From NCBI GenBank assembly GCA_947650285.1, contig CANTFL010000363.1, positions 372,001 to 436,000 on the forward strand: a DNA stretch of 64,000 nucleotides, read 5' to 3'. This document shows, piece by piece, positions 21,957 to 34,597 of this stretch. The notes below the pieces were generated by a model. The model saw nothing but the letters and a program-made list of their open reading frames with translations. It made no database searches and was not told the origin of the DNA. This DNA comes from Hyaloperonospora brassicae (Eukaryota; Oomycota; Peronosporomycetes; Peronosporales; Peronosporaceae). The stretch's first letter is position 1; the number at the start of each line of letters is the position of its first letter. The position numbers were made by a program, and so were the translations under genes.

Positions 21957-24489
21957 AAGCAGCTTATTGATGTAGGAAAAATTTCGAATTCTCGTGGGTT
22001 AGCGTCATTTTTTAAACGAATACTAAGGAGTATCTTAAACGTTCATGGCGGAAAAAGTAACAAAGGATCAAGCATCTGATGATAATATATTTGCAAACTA
22101 TATCGGACTTTCACCTCATACGTGACGCTGAACATTGGGTCCTGAGCTTTTTCATATATTATAAGGACAGATACAGCCTAATTTAATTGTCTCACATGTA
22201 CACGAGATAGTAATCGGCAAGAGACAGATAGTGGTTGACGAAAACTAAACCTTTTTCATGGTTTAATCTGGTGATGTTGTATGTTACTAGGTTAATGCAT
22301 CAATGTTTTTCGGAAACCGTTGAATTAACTGATACATAATAGATGTCATTAAACATTTAATCAATATTTGCTATTTGATCAAGATGTGCCCGATATTCTT
22401 TAGCAGTATATTTTGAGCATTTACCATTATATTAAGGCATTTCGGATTGTCGTATGCATGTCTTTTAAGTTATGTAAGAGATAAAATACAATATATACTA
22501 TTTCTACAAATTTATGGATGTATATAAAATACGATATGAAGCCAGAATATCGAAGCGTAAGAATTAGCAAAACGGATGCACAGATATAGAGTATTTGATT
22601 GCTCGTTCTAATGTTTCATTGTAGGGAAATGCCAAAGTCTGGAGCGTCGCGGAGAAAATAACATTTGCATATAGAAAAGAACCTTCGGATATATATCTTG
22701 GACAAATTCATCTTTGATGGGGCCAACATAGAAATCCCATATTTAGTAAACATGTTTTTATGGCACCATGTACGAGTCAAAGACCACCGTACATAAGAAT
22801 CGCAATGAACGCAGCAAGAACCTTCATGGCACTTCTAAAGGCTGTATAGTATGTGGGTTCAGTATCGGGTGGCATAGTTTTGCTCCTTATTATTTTACAA
22901 ATGTGTAATGTGTATATAAATCAGACACGAAACAAGTAATGCTTTAATTTTTAATAGAGAAAACCATGGCGCGGTAGAACCGAATACCGTCCGAGACGAA
23001 GACTATGATGTTGATGCGTTTTGATATTGTAAAGAAAGTAAAAGAGACAGAATGGCGTCATATACTCATCCGTAATCCTTTCGAAACATCTGATAAATGT
23101 AAAACGATGTATGCGAAATACCGGTACTAAATATAGGAATTTAAAGATTTATTAAAAACTGAGGGTCAAGACATCGATAAAACGTTTTAGTGCTGTCAAA
23201 ATAGCTATATGAAAACAAATTTAGATCGAGCTTACTATAGCATTTACTAGAAAAGGTGGAGACGTAATTTGTACAGTATTTTGGGTTTATATTACTAAAC
23301 GTGCGGTATTTTATAAAGATTTGAAATGTGATAAGCTAAATAGGAGAAGATATTTAAAGACGAAGCGCAATGCAGAAGGCATATGCTAAGAATTTATAGG
23401 CAAGGCTGATCGCAGAAGAATAAACATGTATTCAAAGTAAGTATTAAGATTTATTGTGCGTTTGAAATAAGCAGGTCTAGATGCCAATGCGTAATACTCT
23501 GGTCTAAAAAAAGAAGAATTTAGCATTAGACGAAGATGTTGTGAAAGCCTCTGTAAATGCGTATAAGGAAGAGAATATGGTATTTGAATCGTGTCGCTAG
23601 TATTGTAGGTGGAAGTATGTAAAGTAACAATCTTGCAGCTCCGATGAAATACTAATTTATAAATATAGAAATCTCCTAATGAAATTATGATCAAATAAAC
23701 TATGGATTACACTGCTTCCGTAAATTTACGGAGATGCTATTAATCAATCCCCACGTTTCATTAATTACTACTGACCTATCATTTAGAAGAGTATAATTGC
23801 TACTTTGATTTTATAAAATTGAAACGCTAAAACTGATCTCGCTCGCTTGAAAACATACACTCTGTTTTATTACACAAGCTTCGACGTTTACGCTCACTTA
23901 CATTAGCATGGACCTATCGTTTCACACCGGTGGTTGTTGCAGCCTCCTTAAGAAGGCGTATTGTGTATAGCACCCCTCAACTAATCAATGAAACAATAAA
24001 GCGCATCAAGAAATAAAATAAAGAGGAAATCTTATTCAAACAGCAAATAACCACGATTGTCTAGATATTCTACTGGCAGCGGAAAGCTAAATTCAATCTG
24101 TACGCTATGGCCGCGGGCTTCCTATTGGATCTCTTAGGCATCAAGGGCTGGGAGCCAATTGCAGTGTATTACACAGCTGGAAATCATCGCCCTATGATGT
24201 TGAAAAAATATTTCGCGCCTGGAAGTCGTAGCGATTGCTGCGGAGAAGCAAGACATAATAGAAGACGATGTCGATCTCCTCTTTTTACTCTCGCCTTGAC
24301 TCTTTTCGTAAAATTGATTGCAATTGGTGCTGATGTCAAATGACACTTCTTATAAAAATCATTATGATCAACTAAGCGGTACGTAGACATAGTAGAGCTT
24401 GCGGAGGGTCTCCCAGTCTATATTAAAGACGAAAAAAACACTTTAATAAGGGTTTAGTATGACACCATATTTGTTTCCACGTGAAAATT
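21957..24489. other. Unassigned AT-rich sequence between two MULE ends
   Basis: No recognisable protein. Open frames near 23386-23694 (minus) and 24107-24346 (both strands) have no motif I can name. The right part may be the eroded interior of the second MULE that ends at 24612. Confidence 0.4.
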
Positions 24490-24612
24490 GCGCGTCATTC
24501 CAACATTATTTTGATACTTTATATTAAGCCAGTTCCAGCGTCGATAAATATGCAGGGGGAAAGAATATAGGATGAGTGGTGATTAGAGAAAATAAGGGGT
24601 TAAAAAGGGTCC
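24490..24612 (+). mobile_element. Truncated right end of a second MULE
   Basis: ATTAAGCC..TTCCAGC..GATAAATATGCAG followed by GAGTGGTGATTAG and ending in AGGGTCC parallels the last 110 bases of the MULE at 17720-21947 (ATTAAGCC..GATAAAGTATGCAG, GAGTGGTGATTAG, GGGTCCC). No matching left end is visible, so this copy is a remnant. Confidence 0.6.
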
Positions 24613-25373
24613 TTAAATCCAACTGACATTATTCCCATCAACGTCTGCCGGGTATGTTTGTCTACTTTTTTCACGACTTGCAAAAAAGCATTCGTCATTA
24701 CAATTAACGCGGGACTCGAATATCAAATAAAATGTATAAGCTCGGTTTTAATCATTTTCCGCGAAGGCGATCTCTTGATTAATGTTATAATAATCGGTGC
24801 GTTTGTAAGATTTGTGTGTATGCGAATTGGATGTTTCTTTTAGTGGCACACTTTCGAAAAAAAGAAGGAAATATAGTTATGCATAAATAGCATGGTCCTA
24901 ATTAAGACGCACACCATTGTAAATATAGGCGAATAGGAGAGTGATATTACCGAATCATATTCTAATTGCGAGTAATTTACTGAAAGAGATGGTGTCGTGA
25001 CCGATTAGCTTTACCTTTTACGTATTTAAGCTCGAGTATAATTTTTTCGTAAAATAAGACCTGGCTTTACTTGTACAAATCACTAGCAGTCAAGAAGATC
25101 TTATCGACCAACGATAAAATGCTATTAAATTGCTTCTATATTGACAGTTTTTGTTAAAAACGAAAAAACGTGGTATACAATAGGACTGTACGAAAAGGTT
25201 TTTTAAGCAGAGTGCAAGTGAATGGATAATATGAGGCTGTGGTGAAGCGCTATTTGATATATAACGGGTTTAGATGCCGACGAGGAAAAAAAGCCAAACA
25301 CCATGCCAAGAATATACTGACAAATAGGGCCTCGGAGCGGTCAAGGTTGGTTGAGGAGAAGAAACAACGACAA
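24613..25373. other. Unassigned AT-rich sequence
   Basis: Lies between the MULE remnant and the second LTR array. I see no gene, repeat or motif worth naming. Confidence 0.4.
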
Positions 25374-25932
25374 TGTGGTGGAGTGTTGATCACCAATTCC
25401 TTGTAATCCTGACTCTCCACTGGCGCCTAGAAGACCGACTAACGGAGGGGGGCCCCGAATTCGTGCTATGTGTCTCCTTGCTCACCTTATGTTCACGTCG
25501 GTGGGGCGGGTTGCGCTCTTCTTGGTGGACTTGAGCTGAAGATGAACTTGACCGTCTTAGGGATATGGGTTGACCGGTGGAAATTCTTCCCCCGGTCAAA
25601 CGTGGTTGTGAATCGAGTGAAAATTCTTCACTCGATCGCGTGTATACTTGGGCGCTCTCCCAGAATCGCCTTTGCCAGGCGTGATGCTTGATACGCGAGC
25701 CTTCTGACCACTCGAGCCGCCTCGCATTCTTGAATCCGGACCGTAAGGTTCACTGCATTCAATCGCAGCTTGGGGGTGAGAACCGATTTCCCGCCTGGCC
25801 ACACAATCCAAAGGCGAATTTTTTATAGGCGCAGGTCACTCTCACTTCAACGGGAGGCCAAAGGTCCTGCCCGGGAGAAGTCGACGCGTGTCTTTCGTTG
25901 CAAATTCAGTTCTCTTTAATGTTAACTAACCA
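25374..25932 (-). repeat. LTR family 1, copy d
   Basis: Plus-strand edges TGTGGTGGAGTG and TTAACTAACCA. Left of 25374 the sequence is unique, so this is the outer LTR of the array. Two strong hairpins sit inside it: 25570-25577/25592-25599 (8 bp) and 25612-25621/25627-25636 (10 bp), both spanning an AATTCTTC motif. The minus strand has a TATAAAAAA box (near 25825) suitable for a promoter. Confidence 0.8.
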
Positions 25933-26120
25933 AATCCAAACCCTATAACTTTGTATATCTGTTCGCTCGATCACTGTTGCGTATCGCCTGTCTATGTCAT
26001 TTACCTTGTGCATCATGTGGTCCGCAGCAGATACTCCATATCGGATCGCTAGGTGGTATGTCGCTCGGACAGTGGATTGCTCGGGGTGGGCTGCTTGGGT
26101 AGTGGATCACGGTATGTGTA

Positions 26121-26204
26121 TCACACCACTTATGTATCCACACCAATTATGTTTCCACACCTATTATGTCTCCACACCAATTATGTTTCCACACAATCAT
26201 GTGT
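26121..26204 (+). repeat. 17-bp minisatellite, five units
   Basis: Units of the type CCACACCAATTATGTTT. Recurs at 28739-28822 and inverted at 38122-38206 and 40740-40823. The overlapping open frames in this stretch are products of the repeat. Confidence 0.85.
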
Positions 26205-26709
26205 CCACACAAGCAAGCGTTACCTACTTAGAGTGGATCGTGATCGATCTCTCGAGTCTTTGATTGGGCATCCACCGTCGAATCGCCGTCACTTCTGAGA
26301 CCTCGCATGTTTGGTGATCTTGACGATCCACTCCTCCAGCTTGCTTCCATATTCACCTATATCATATTGTCGTTAGCGATCCAGTACTCCAGTTGATGTT
26401 CACTTCTCGAGTGATAGGGTCCTTGTAACTTGGTGATCCAAGCCCTTGATCGCGAATCGTGATTGGTCAGCCGTCGATCCTTGACTATACTCCTTCTTGA
26501 CCATAAGGTGAACCAATCCTCAAAATTTTCACAGTCGTTTTCTGTCATTCAGTCTTGTGATCCCATCATTCGTGCCAACGGGCCTATCTCCGAGCGCACT
26601 CCACCAATCAAATCGATCTCGAACTTAATGCGGTAGGCGCGATCCACACTTTCCAACATTATTCTTCTGCGCGTCTCCACATGGCCATCAGTTCGGGGGG
26701 GGGGGGTGA

Positions 26710-27151
26710 TGTAACGGGATAGTCCGTTATATGACGTTGTCATTAAGAATAAATGACAATGTAGAATGTTACATTGAATATTCATCTAACAATATGAGTA
26801 AGCATAGTGATATTGTTGGGATGACCGAAGGGTCAACTTACTGGTTGATATCGAGATAATAGTAAACCACCAATCGCTGCTAGACGCGCAAAATTAGTGG
26901 TGAGCAGACGCCATCATACGCTTAGACAAATTAATATAGTCAAGTCAGGACGAACAAGAGAAACAAGAGATATGGGACTTAATTTTATTAAATACCAGTT
27001 TTACTTTTACCGCGACTATACTCTTCACCTTAGTCGTAACTTCCCTCTGTGTAAGTATTTACACCTAGCTGGGGACTGACTTTCGCTGATGTCAGTGAAA
27101 GGTTAACTCTGTACCGGTAATTCAGTAGGTAGTCGTCGGTACCCCGTTACA
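26710..27151 (+). repeat. Solo LTR of the TGTAACGGG Gypsy family (442 bp), copy 1
   Basis: Starts TGTAACGGGAT and ends ACCCCGTTACA. Shares blocks with the 390-bp edge LTRs (GTTGATATCG, CACCAATCGC, GACGCGC, TTTTACTTTTACC). No gag follows, so it is the scar of LTR-LTR recombination. No clean target duplication was found. Confidence 0.8.
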
Positions 27152-28000
27152 GTACACCCATATTTTTCTACCATTCAATTGATTTTTCGACTAGATGGAT
27201 GCCGTTTCATAATGTGGTATATTGTCATTGGTAGAAACACCGATATGTTTAACAGTTGCGATTACTTAAATAATAGGTGGGCTATCATACAACTAATTGC
27301 ATTGCCACGGCGAAATATACAATCGTGCATATCAGAATACAAAATTTAAGCCTAAATAATGTCAATTAAAGACTCGCTCTGTTTAAGGGTGAGTTAATTT
27401 AATTTTTGACAAACTCAGTTCATCGTCGTGGCATCGAGAGGAACAAGCGACACAAATATGGCATTCGAATCGCATCCGTTTAACACAATTCGTGCGCGTT
27501 TGTACTTTAAATGCAATCAGAGCTGACTATAATGTACAAACGTGATCGAAATACGTTTCATTTGTAAATAGTCGCCTGCTAACGATAGACCTTGAATTTT
27601 GATGGGGGTTGATACCAGGTGGATTTCATGACTTGTCAAGTGCGCGCGAATCCTCTTGTATAGAGCATATCTGGTTGCGACGTGAACATGTATGCCCTGC
27701 GTTGTCCTGAAAAAAGATAAATTTTATCAAATGATTTCAATGTGCAAACAGGAAAACTACTTCTTTATATAACCATTATATAGCATATTAATTGCTGCAT
27801 GGCGCGCGCAATAAGTGCTGAGATTACGTACCCTTAAATATAGGAAAGTTTAAACTAATTGATGAGACAATCGATGACTGTAAACTTTCTGAAGGTTAAA
27901 TGTTACTACTAAGCAGTTGCGTTTCGTAGTAACACCTCTCTCTGCGCATGGGTACCTGATGTAGCAGGGCACTAGACCCACTGTTGTTAGTGAGGGTCAG

Positions 28001-28550
28001 TGTGGTGATCACAATTTTCTTGTGATCCCGACTCTCCACTGGCGCCCGGACGACCGACTAACGGAGGGGGACCCCGAATTCGTGCTATGTGTCTCCTTGC
28101 TCACCTTATGTAAACGTCGGTGGGGTGGGTTGCGCTCTTCTTGGTGGACTTGAGCTGAAGATGAACTTGACCGTCTTAGGGATATGGGTTGACCGGTGGA
28201 AATTCTTCCCCCGGTCAAACGTGGTTGTGAATCGAGTGAAAATTCTTCACTCGATCGCGTGTATACTTGGGCGCTCTCCCAGAATCGCCTTTGCCAGGCG
28301 TGATGCTTGATACGCGAGCCTTCTGACCACTCGAGCCGCCTCGCATTCTTGAATCCGGACCGTAAGGTTCACTGCATTCAATCGCAGCTTGGGGGTGAGA
28401 ACCGATTTCCCGCCTGGCCACACAATCCAAAGGCGAATTTTTTATAGGCGCAGGTCACTCTCACTTCAACGGGAGGCCAAAGGTCCTGCCCGGGAGAATC
28501 GACGCGTGTCTTTCGTTGCAAATTCAGTTCTCTTTAATGTTAACTAACCA
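28001..28550 (-). repeat. LTR family 1, copy e
   Basis: Middle LTR of the 2.6-kb array, TGTGGTGATC to TTAACTAACCA on the plus strand, nearly identical to copies d and f. Confidence 0.8.
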
Positions 28551-30617
28551 AATCCAAACCCTATAACTTTGTATATCTGTTCGCTCGATCACTGTTGCGT
28601 ATCGCCTGTCTATGTCATTTACCTTGTGCATCATGTGGTCCACAGCAGATACTCCATATCGGATCGCTAGGTGGTATGTCGCTCGGACAGTGGATTGCTC
28701 GGGGTGGGCTGCTTGGGTAGTGGATCACGGTATGTGTATCACACCACTTATGTATCCACACCAATTATGTTTCCACACCTATTATGTCTCCACACCAATT
28801 ATGTTTCCACACAATCATGTGTCCACACAAGCAAGCGTTACCTACTTAGAGTGGATCGTGATCGATCTCTCGAGTCTTTGATTGGGCATCCACCGTCGAA
28901 TCGCCGTCACTTCTGAGACCTCGCATGTTTGGTGATCTTGACGATCCACTCCTCCAGCTTGCTTCCATATTCACCTATATCATATTGTCGTTAGCGATCC
29001 AGTACTCCAGTTGATGTTCACTTCTCGAGTGATAGGGTCCTTGTAACTTGGTGATCCAAGCCCTTGATCGCGAATCGTGATTGGTCAGCCGTCGATCCTT
29101 GACTATACTCCTTCTTGACCATAAGGTGAACCAATCCTCAAAATTTTCACAGTCGTTTTCTGTCATTCAGTCTTGTGATCCCATCATTCGTGCCAACGGG
29201 CCTATCTCCGAGCGCACTCCACCAATCAAATCGATCTCGAACTTAATGCGGTAGGCGCGATCCACACTTTCCAACATTATTCTTCTGCGCGTCTCCACAT
29301 GGCCATCAGTTCGGGGGGGGGGGTGATGTAACGGGATAGTCCGTTATATGACGTTGTCATTAAGAATAAATGACAATGTAGAATGTTACATTGAATATTC
29401 ATCTAACAATATGAGTAAGCATAGTGATATTGTTGGGATGACCGAAGGGTCAACTTACTGGTTGATATCGAGATAATAGTAAATCACCAATCGCTGCTAG
29501 ACGCGCAAAATTAGTGGTGAGCAGACGCCATCATACGCTTAGACAAATTAATATAGTCAAGTCAGGACGAACAAGAGAAACAAGAGATATGGGACTTAAT
29601 TTTATTAAATACCAGTTTTACTTTTACCGCGACTATACTCTTCACCTTAGTCGTAACTTCCCTCTGTGTAAGTATTTACACCTAGCTGGGGACTGACTTT
29701 CGCTGATGTCAGTGAAAGGTTAACTCTGTACCGGTAATTCAGTAGGTAGTCGTCGGTACCCCGTTACAGTACACCCATATTTTTCTACCATTCAATTGAT
29801 TTTTCGACTAGATGGATGCCGTTTCATAATGTGGTATATTGTCATTGGTAGAAACACCGATATGTTTAACAGTTGCGATTACTTAAATAATAGGTGGGCT
29901 ATCATACAACTAATTGCATTGCCACGGCGAAATATACAATCGTGCATATCAGAATACAAAATTTAAGCCTAAATAATGTCAATTAAAGACTCGCTCTGTT
30001 TAAGGGTGAGTTAATTTAATTTTCGACAAACTCAGTTCATCGTCGTGGCATCGAGAGGAACAAGCGACACAAATATGGCATTCGAATCGCATCCGTTTAA
30101 CACAATTCGTGCGCGTTTGTACTTTAAATGCAATCAGAGCTGACTATAATGTACAAACGTGATCGAAATACGTTTCATTTGTAAATAGTCGCCTGCTAAC
30201 GATAGACCTTGAATTTTGATGGGGGTTGATACCAGGTGGATTTCATGACTTGTCAAGTGCGCGCGAATCCTCTTGTATAGAGCATATCTGGTTGCGACGT
30301 GAACATGTATGCCCTGCGTTGTCCTGAAAAAAGATAAATTTTATCAAATGATTTCAATGTGCAAACAGGAAAACTACTTCTTTATATAACCATTATATAG
30401 CATATTAATTGCTGCATGGCGCGCGCAATAAGTGCTGAGATTACGTACCCTTAAATATAGGAAAGTTTAAACTAATTGATGAGACAATCGATGACTGTAA
30501 ACTTTCTGAAGGTTAAATGTTACTACTAAGCAGTTGCGTTTCGTAGTAACACCTCTCTCTGCGCATGGGTACCTGATGTAGCAGGGCACTAGACCCACTG
30601 TTGTTAGTGAGGGTCAG
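28551..30617 (-). repeat. Internal region, 2.6-kb unit 2
   Basis: Near-identical to 25933-28000, including the minisatellite (28739-28822), the poly-G tract (11 G, 29313-29323) and the solo LTR at the same place. Confidence 0.8.
29327..29768 (+). repeat. Solo LTR of the TGTAACGGG Gypsy family (442 bp), copy 2
   Basis: Same length and position within the unit as copy 1. Their shared location means the insertion came before the duplication of the unit. Confidence 0.8.
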
Positions 30618-31168
30618 TGTGGTGATCACAATTTTCTTGTGATCCCGACTCTCCACTGGCGCCCGGACGACCGACTAACGGAGGGGGACCCCGAATTCGT
30701 GCTATGTGTCTCCTTGCTCACCTTATGTTAACGTCGGTGGGGTGGGTTGCGCTCTTCTTGGTGGACTTGAGCTGAAGATGAACTTGACCGTCTTAGGGAT
30801 ATGGGTTGACCGGTGGAAATTCTTCCCCCGGTCAAACGTGGTTGTGAATCGAGTGAAAATTCTTCACTCGATCGCGTGTATACTTGGGCGCTCTCCCAGA
30901 ATCGCCTTTGCCAGGCGTGATGCTTGATACGCGAGCCTTCTGACCACTCGAGCCGCCTCGCATTCTTGAATCCGGACCGTAAGGTTCACTGCATTCAATC
31001 GCAGCTTGGGGGTGAGAACCGATTTCCCGCCTGGCCACACAATCCAAAGGCGAATTTTTTATAGGCGCAGGTCACTCTCACTTCAACGGGAGGCCAAAGG
31101 TCCTGCCCGGGAGAAGTCGACGCGTGTCTTTCGTTGCAAATTCAGTTCTCTTTAATGTTAACTAACCA
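30618..31168 (-). repeat. LTR family 1, copy f
   Basis: Right-hand LTR of the 2.6-kb array, same edges as copies d and e. To its right the internal is diverged. Confidence 0.8.
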
Positions 31169-31640
31169 AATCCAAACCCTATAACTTTGTATATCTGTTC
31201 GCTCGATCACTGTTGCGTATATCCTGTCTATGTCATTTACCTTGTGCATCATGTGGTCCGCAGCAGATAGTCCATGGTGGATCGCAGAGTACCGGATCGC
31301 TGAGTACCGAATCGCATTGTACCGGGTCGAAGAGTACCTTGGTGATTTAAAACTTCGATCGCAGATCGCCATCGGTCGATCTTCGATCCTTGAATATACT
31401 CCTTCTTGACCGTTATTTGGGTCACTGTGCACAAAATCCAACAGTCGTTTTCTGTCACTCAGTCGTGTGACACCATATTTCATGCTAACGGGCCCATCTC
31501 CGTACGCGCTCCTCCAATCAAATTGATTTTCGCACTTAAGGCGGATCGCGCGGTCCACACTTTTATCATTCTTCCTTCGCGCTACTCCACATCAGCTACG
31601 TACATAGGGCAGTACGTAGTCACCAGTGCCTCGTTACAAT
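31169..31640 (-). repeat. Diverged internal fragment beyond LTR f
   Basis: Shares blocks with the other internals (GACTATACTCCTTCTTGACC-like, TTTTCTGTCA, GATCGCGCGGTCCACAC) but lacks the minisatellite. It has a short run of GATCGC..GAGTACC repeats (31275-31340) and ends in GCCTCGTTACA (31615-31640), a likely stub of the solo LTR. Confidence 0.55.
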
Positions 31641-32504
31641 ATATATGTCGCATTGGTATGAACAGTTACGTGATATACGTGATAGTCACAGACCATGCCT
31701 CATGTTTGTGTCTACAGCACATTTAAACCAAGATGACATAGCGTGCGCGAGAATGAAGACATATGGGCTGCTGTTTTTCATCACGCAAGGAAGACTCACA
31801 TTCCGTAGTATATGCTAATTAACGATATAAAAAGAAATCTGGACTCAAAATTTCGTAGGTTGAGTGGAGGAGTCGATAATTCGTATGAAAAGTGTTCGGT
31901 GAGGAACGGATGGCCTTACCTGAGCAAATAAAAGAAATAGGACTCGGAAGACATCTAAGATATCGTATCCAAAATCAAGTGATAGTACCTGCATTGTAAT
32001 CTCTTTTGTCTGTTCGAGCTTTGGATGTAGGTAGCTACCACATAGTTATACTTTTGTGTTTAATATCGTTTAAGTCGTATGAAGTCAAAGATTTAGTTTT
32101 TGAACGACTATTTAATTATGTAGGTACGATACAGGTAGATAAAGTAACCACCGATATATTTGCAGGTATGGTGTGTACTATCTATAACCTGTAACATTTT
32201 ACGATTTTCTTTCACTCAGCTACTCCTCACCCCATGCTTATTAAAACACAAATATAAGACTATAGATGGCTTGAGCACGCTATTATCTTTATCTTTCAAG
32301 TCTCGAATTTTAACTTAACCATTTTTTCGAAGGTATAGGACCCCAAAACTTTACGAACTTCGTTTAAATGGCTCGCGGCGAGTCACATTGGCCGCTCAAA
32401 AATCACGACGTATTTTTTTGCTTTTTTTAGTATTATTTGAATTATATCAACCACAAATTTAATTGGCAGTAGCTATAACGTTCACATTAAAAAAATATAG
32501 GGAT
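31641..32504. other. Unassigned AT-rich sequence
   Basis: No gene or repeat recognised. Borders the C-terminal end of the DDE transposase remnant. Confidence 0.4.
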
Positions 32505-34597
32505 GACCTTACATTGCGACCGATAATTCCTCGCGGCGTATTCGGCGGCCTACCTAGTCAGGTTCCTGCGAATCACTTCCATGTGCCGAAAGCACGTTAA
32601 ATCATGGCGGCGGGTGGTAGTGAGAGGGACGGATGCCGAAGTATCGGGATAATCTGCTCGAGGCCTTTGTTAGTGTAGGCGCAGTTATACAAAGCATTGC
32701 GTTTTGACTTCTCTCAAGATCAAATCGCTATAGTTCAGTTCGCAATGGAACATTGGGCAAAATATGATGCGATAACCGGCAGCGTTGACAGTGCTTGCCA
32801 AAATTATTTAAGCTTTAAAACTCAAGTTGATTATGGATGACATTGCTGGCGCAGCAGCGGCCGGTATTAGCGCAATTGTGGCGGCAATACAAGAAATAGA
32901 TCCCTCGACCATAGCTTTTCTTTATGAGCAGATTCAATTCCTTTGCTTTCCCAGAGAGAGGAGAGTCAGAAGGAACAGCATGTATTGGGTTGTTCCATAA
33001 AAAACATTCAATCCCTCATTGCTGGTTGATTCCATCCAGGTACAAGATTTATGCGTGATGCAAATTCAGCATCAGCCGCATATTCTGCATGTCTAGTCTC
33101 ATTGTCAAAGGCAAAATGAGCCTTGACACCACGAAACTGCGCGTTGAAGATGGGAATGGCGACGTCTCGAACCTGGTTATGGAGGTGCTCAGCATTAAAC
33201 CAACCATAATTATTTTTCGGAATGCATAACAATGCAAGCCTCCTTCACAGCGTTAAGTTGCTCATCTTGCTTGTCTTCGCTCAACACGAGGTAGCCATCT
33301 ACAATAAAAATTGCGATGTCAGTGCGAAGACTCATATATCATACGAGTATAAAAGCAATTCTTCACAAAATCAACCAACGTCAGTGAGAAAGTCGTTAGC
33401 ATGTATAAATTGTCATACACCCTATTTGCGCAGCGGCTGTCTTCATTAAGGAGCCACAACTTTGTCTTCCGTCGTGCGTAGCAACCGTACTTTCATCGTG
33501 CGTGACGAGGATTGCCGCTTTACCCTCTAGCCACACCGCAACATAAATTTTAGGACTTTAAACATAGGTATCATGGTCTTATATTGTATCATTCGCTGCA
33601 AATCTATTTGCCGATATGCGACCACGTCCGCGCGTTTGTATCCATCAACGGACGTGTCCTGACTCACTTCAGAATATATCAAGCCGAGGGCCTTCAGCCA
33701 ACGCGTAGCCGTATTGACACGAATAGATCTATCCGAATCCATTTTCGAAAGGTTTTTTTATTGACATGTTTAGCAGAATCGATTTATTCAACGTGATATT
33801 CGTTAATGCGAAGGTAGCGCTGCACTCATCAGTGGCATCTTCTTCGAACAAGCGAACGGTTTTGACGTGCCTTTTGCTTGCTTTTAAGGATTTTACCAGT
33901 TTCGAGGTAACTCCGTGCCCAAGCACGAAGCATCGCGGCAACCAAAGACCTTTGCCGTTTGATGTTGCAATTGAGGTCGACTCTACAATTCTCCTATTAT
34001 TTGGAAGCCATGATTAAATGCGGAGAGCAAACAATGCAGAAAAGACAGCGTTGTACCATACTTCATAGCCACTGAGCACGAATCTAAGTATCCGGCAGCT
34101 GAAGAAAGGCGCACGCGCATGATTTTTTCCTGTGGTGCCTTTGCCTTGCTGAGTTTTTCAAGTACCGCAGCATGCTTGCTAGTAGACTACAGAATCTTTT
34201 CCTAGTCTATTGGACATTCGCTTTCGTCGCCAATATTTGCAGGTTGCTACTTAGTCTGTACAGGGGACTTCGCCGGCACAACAAAAACGAACGTTTCGAG
34301 CAATCTAGAACTAACTGCAGATTTTCTAGGGTTCTGCACGCTTGCGGCGTTGGGTTTTGAGCATTAATAATATACCAAGTAGGACGAATACAGTGGGCCA
34401 CCATAAACAACTCTTTAGTTTTTTAGGATACCCGCCGCTTCCTCAAGCGTGATATCCTTGAATTCAAGGATATGATCATCGGTCTCTCCACTTTCAAGTT
34501 CCACTTCCTGTTTAAGATTCCATTTAGGCCGCTTTTTGAATTTTTTAATCACACTTTCTACATCTTGAGCGCCGTTTCCATCGTTTCCGTCTTCCAC
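32505..34597 (-). pseudogene. DDE-superfamily transposase remnant
   Basis: Minus-strand pieces in family order: a possible N-terminal KKFKKRPKWNLKQEVE segment (34415-34597), a helix-turn-helix-like block with RWLKALGLIYSEVSQDTSVDGYKRADVVAYR (33527-33742, quoted in parts), a core block with YGWFNAEHLHNQV and AHFAFDNETRHAEYAADA (33008-33232), and a C-terminal FCPMFHCELNYSDL segment (about 32700-32760), standing for the FYPKFHCELN-IE motif of the family. Stops, shifts and lost segments, including most of the first catalytic block, make it inactive. I saw no terminal inverted repeats. I do not fix the transposon superfamily. Confidence 0.7.

Larger units (their letters stand above)
25933..28000 (-). 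repeat. Internal region, 2.6-kb unit 1
   Basis: Holds a five-copy 17-bp minisatellite, GATC-rich words, minus-strand fragments of a gag-like frame (RIMLESVDRAYRIKFEIDLI at about 26600-26670, MTENDCENFEDW at 26357-26548), a poly-G tract (12 G at 26695-26706), a 442-bp solo LTR, and a right part with small fold-backs: 27844-27852/27881-27889 and 27901-27909/27926-27934 (perfect 9-bp arms). No pol domain is present. Confidence 0.7.
25374..31640 (-). mobile_element. Second LTR/internal tandem array, period about 2.6 kb
   Basis: LTRs at 25374-25932, 28001-28550 and 30618-31168 alternate with two near-identical internals (25933-28000 and 28551-30617), offset 2617-2619 bp. A third, diverged internal begins at 31169 and fades by about 31640. 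The LTR family is the one in the 2219-bp array, but the internals differ and carry a foreign 442-bp solo LTR each. Confidence 0.8.

Noticed and set aside
26121..26204. CRISPR-like array
   Set aside because: Units are contiguous 17-mers with no spacers, in a eukaryote-type transposon context.
26053..26298. 81-codon frame with TYVSTPIMFPH-type repeats, seen four times
   Set aside because: Translation of the 17-bp minisatellite and its flanks within an LTR-element internal.
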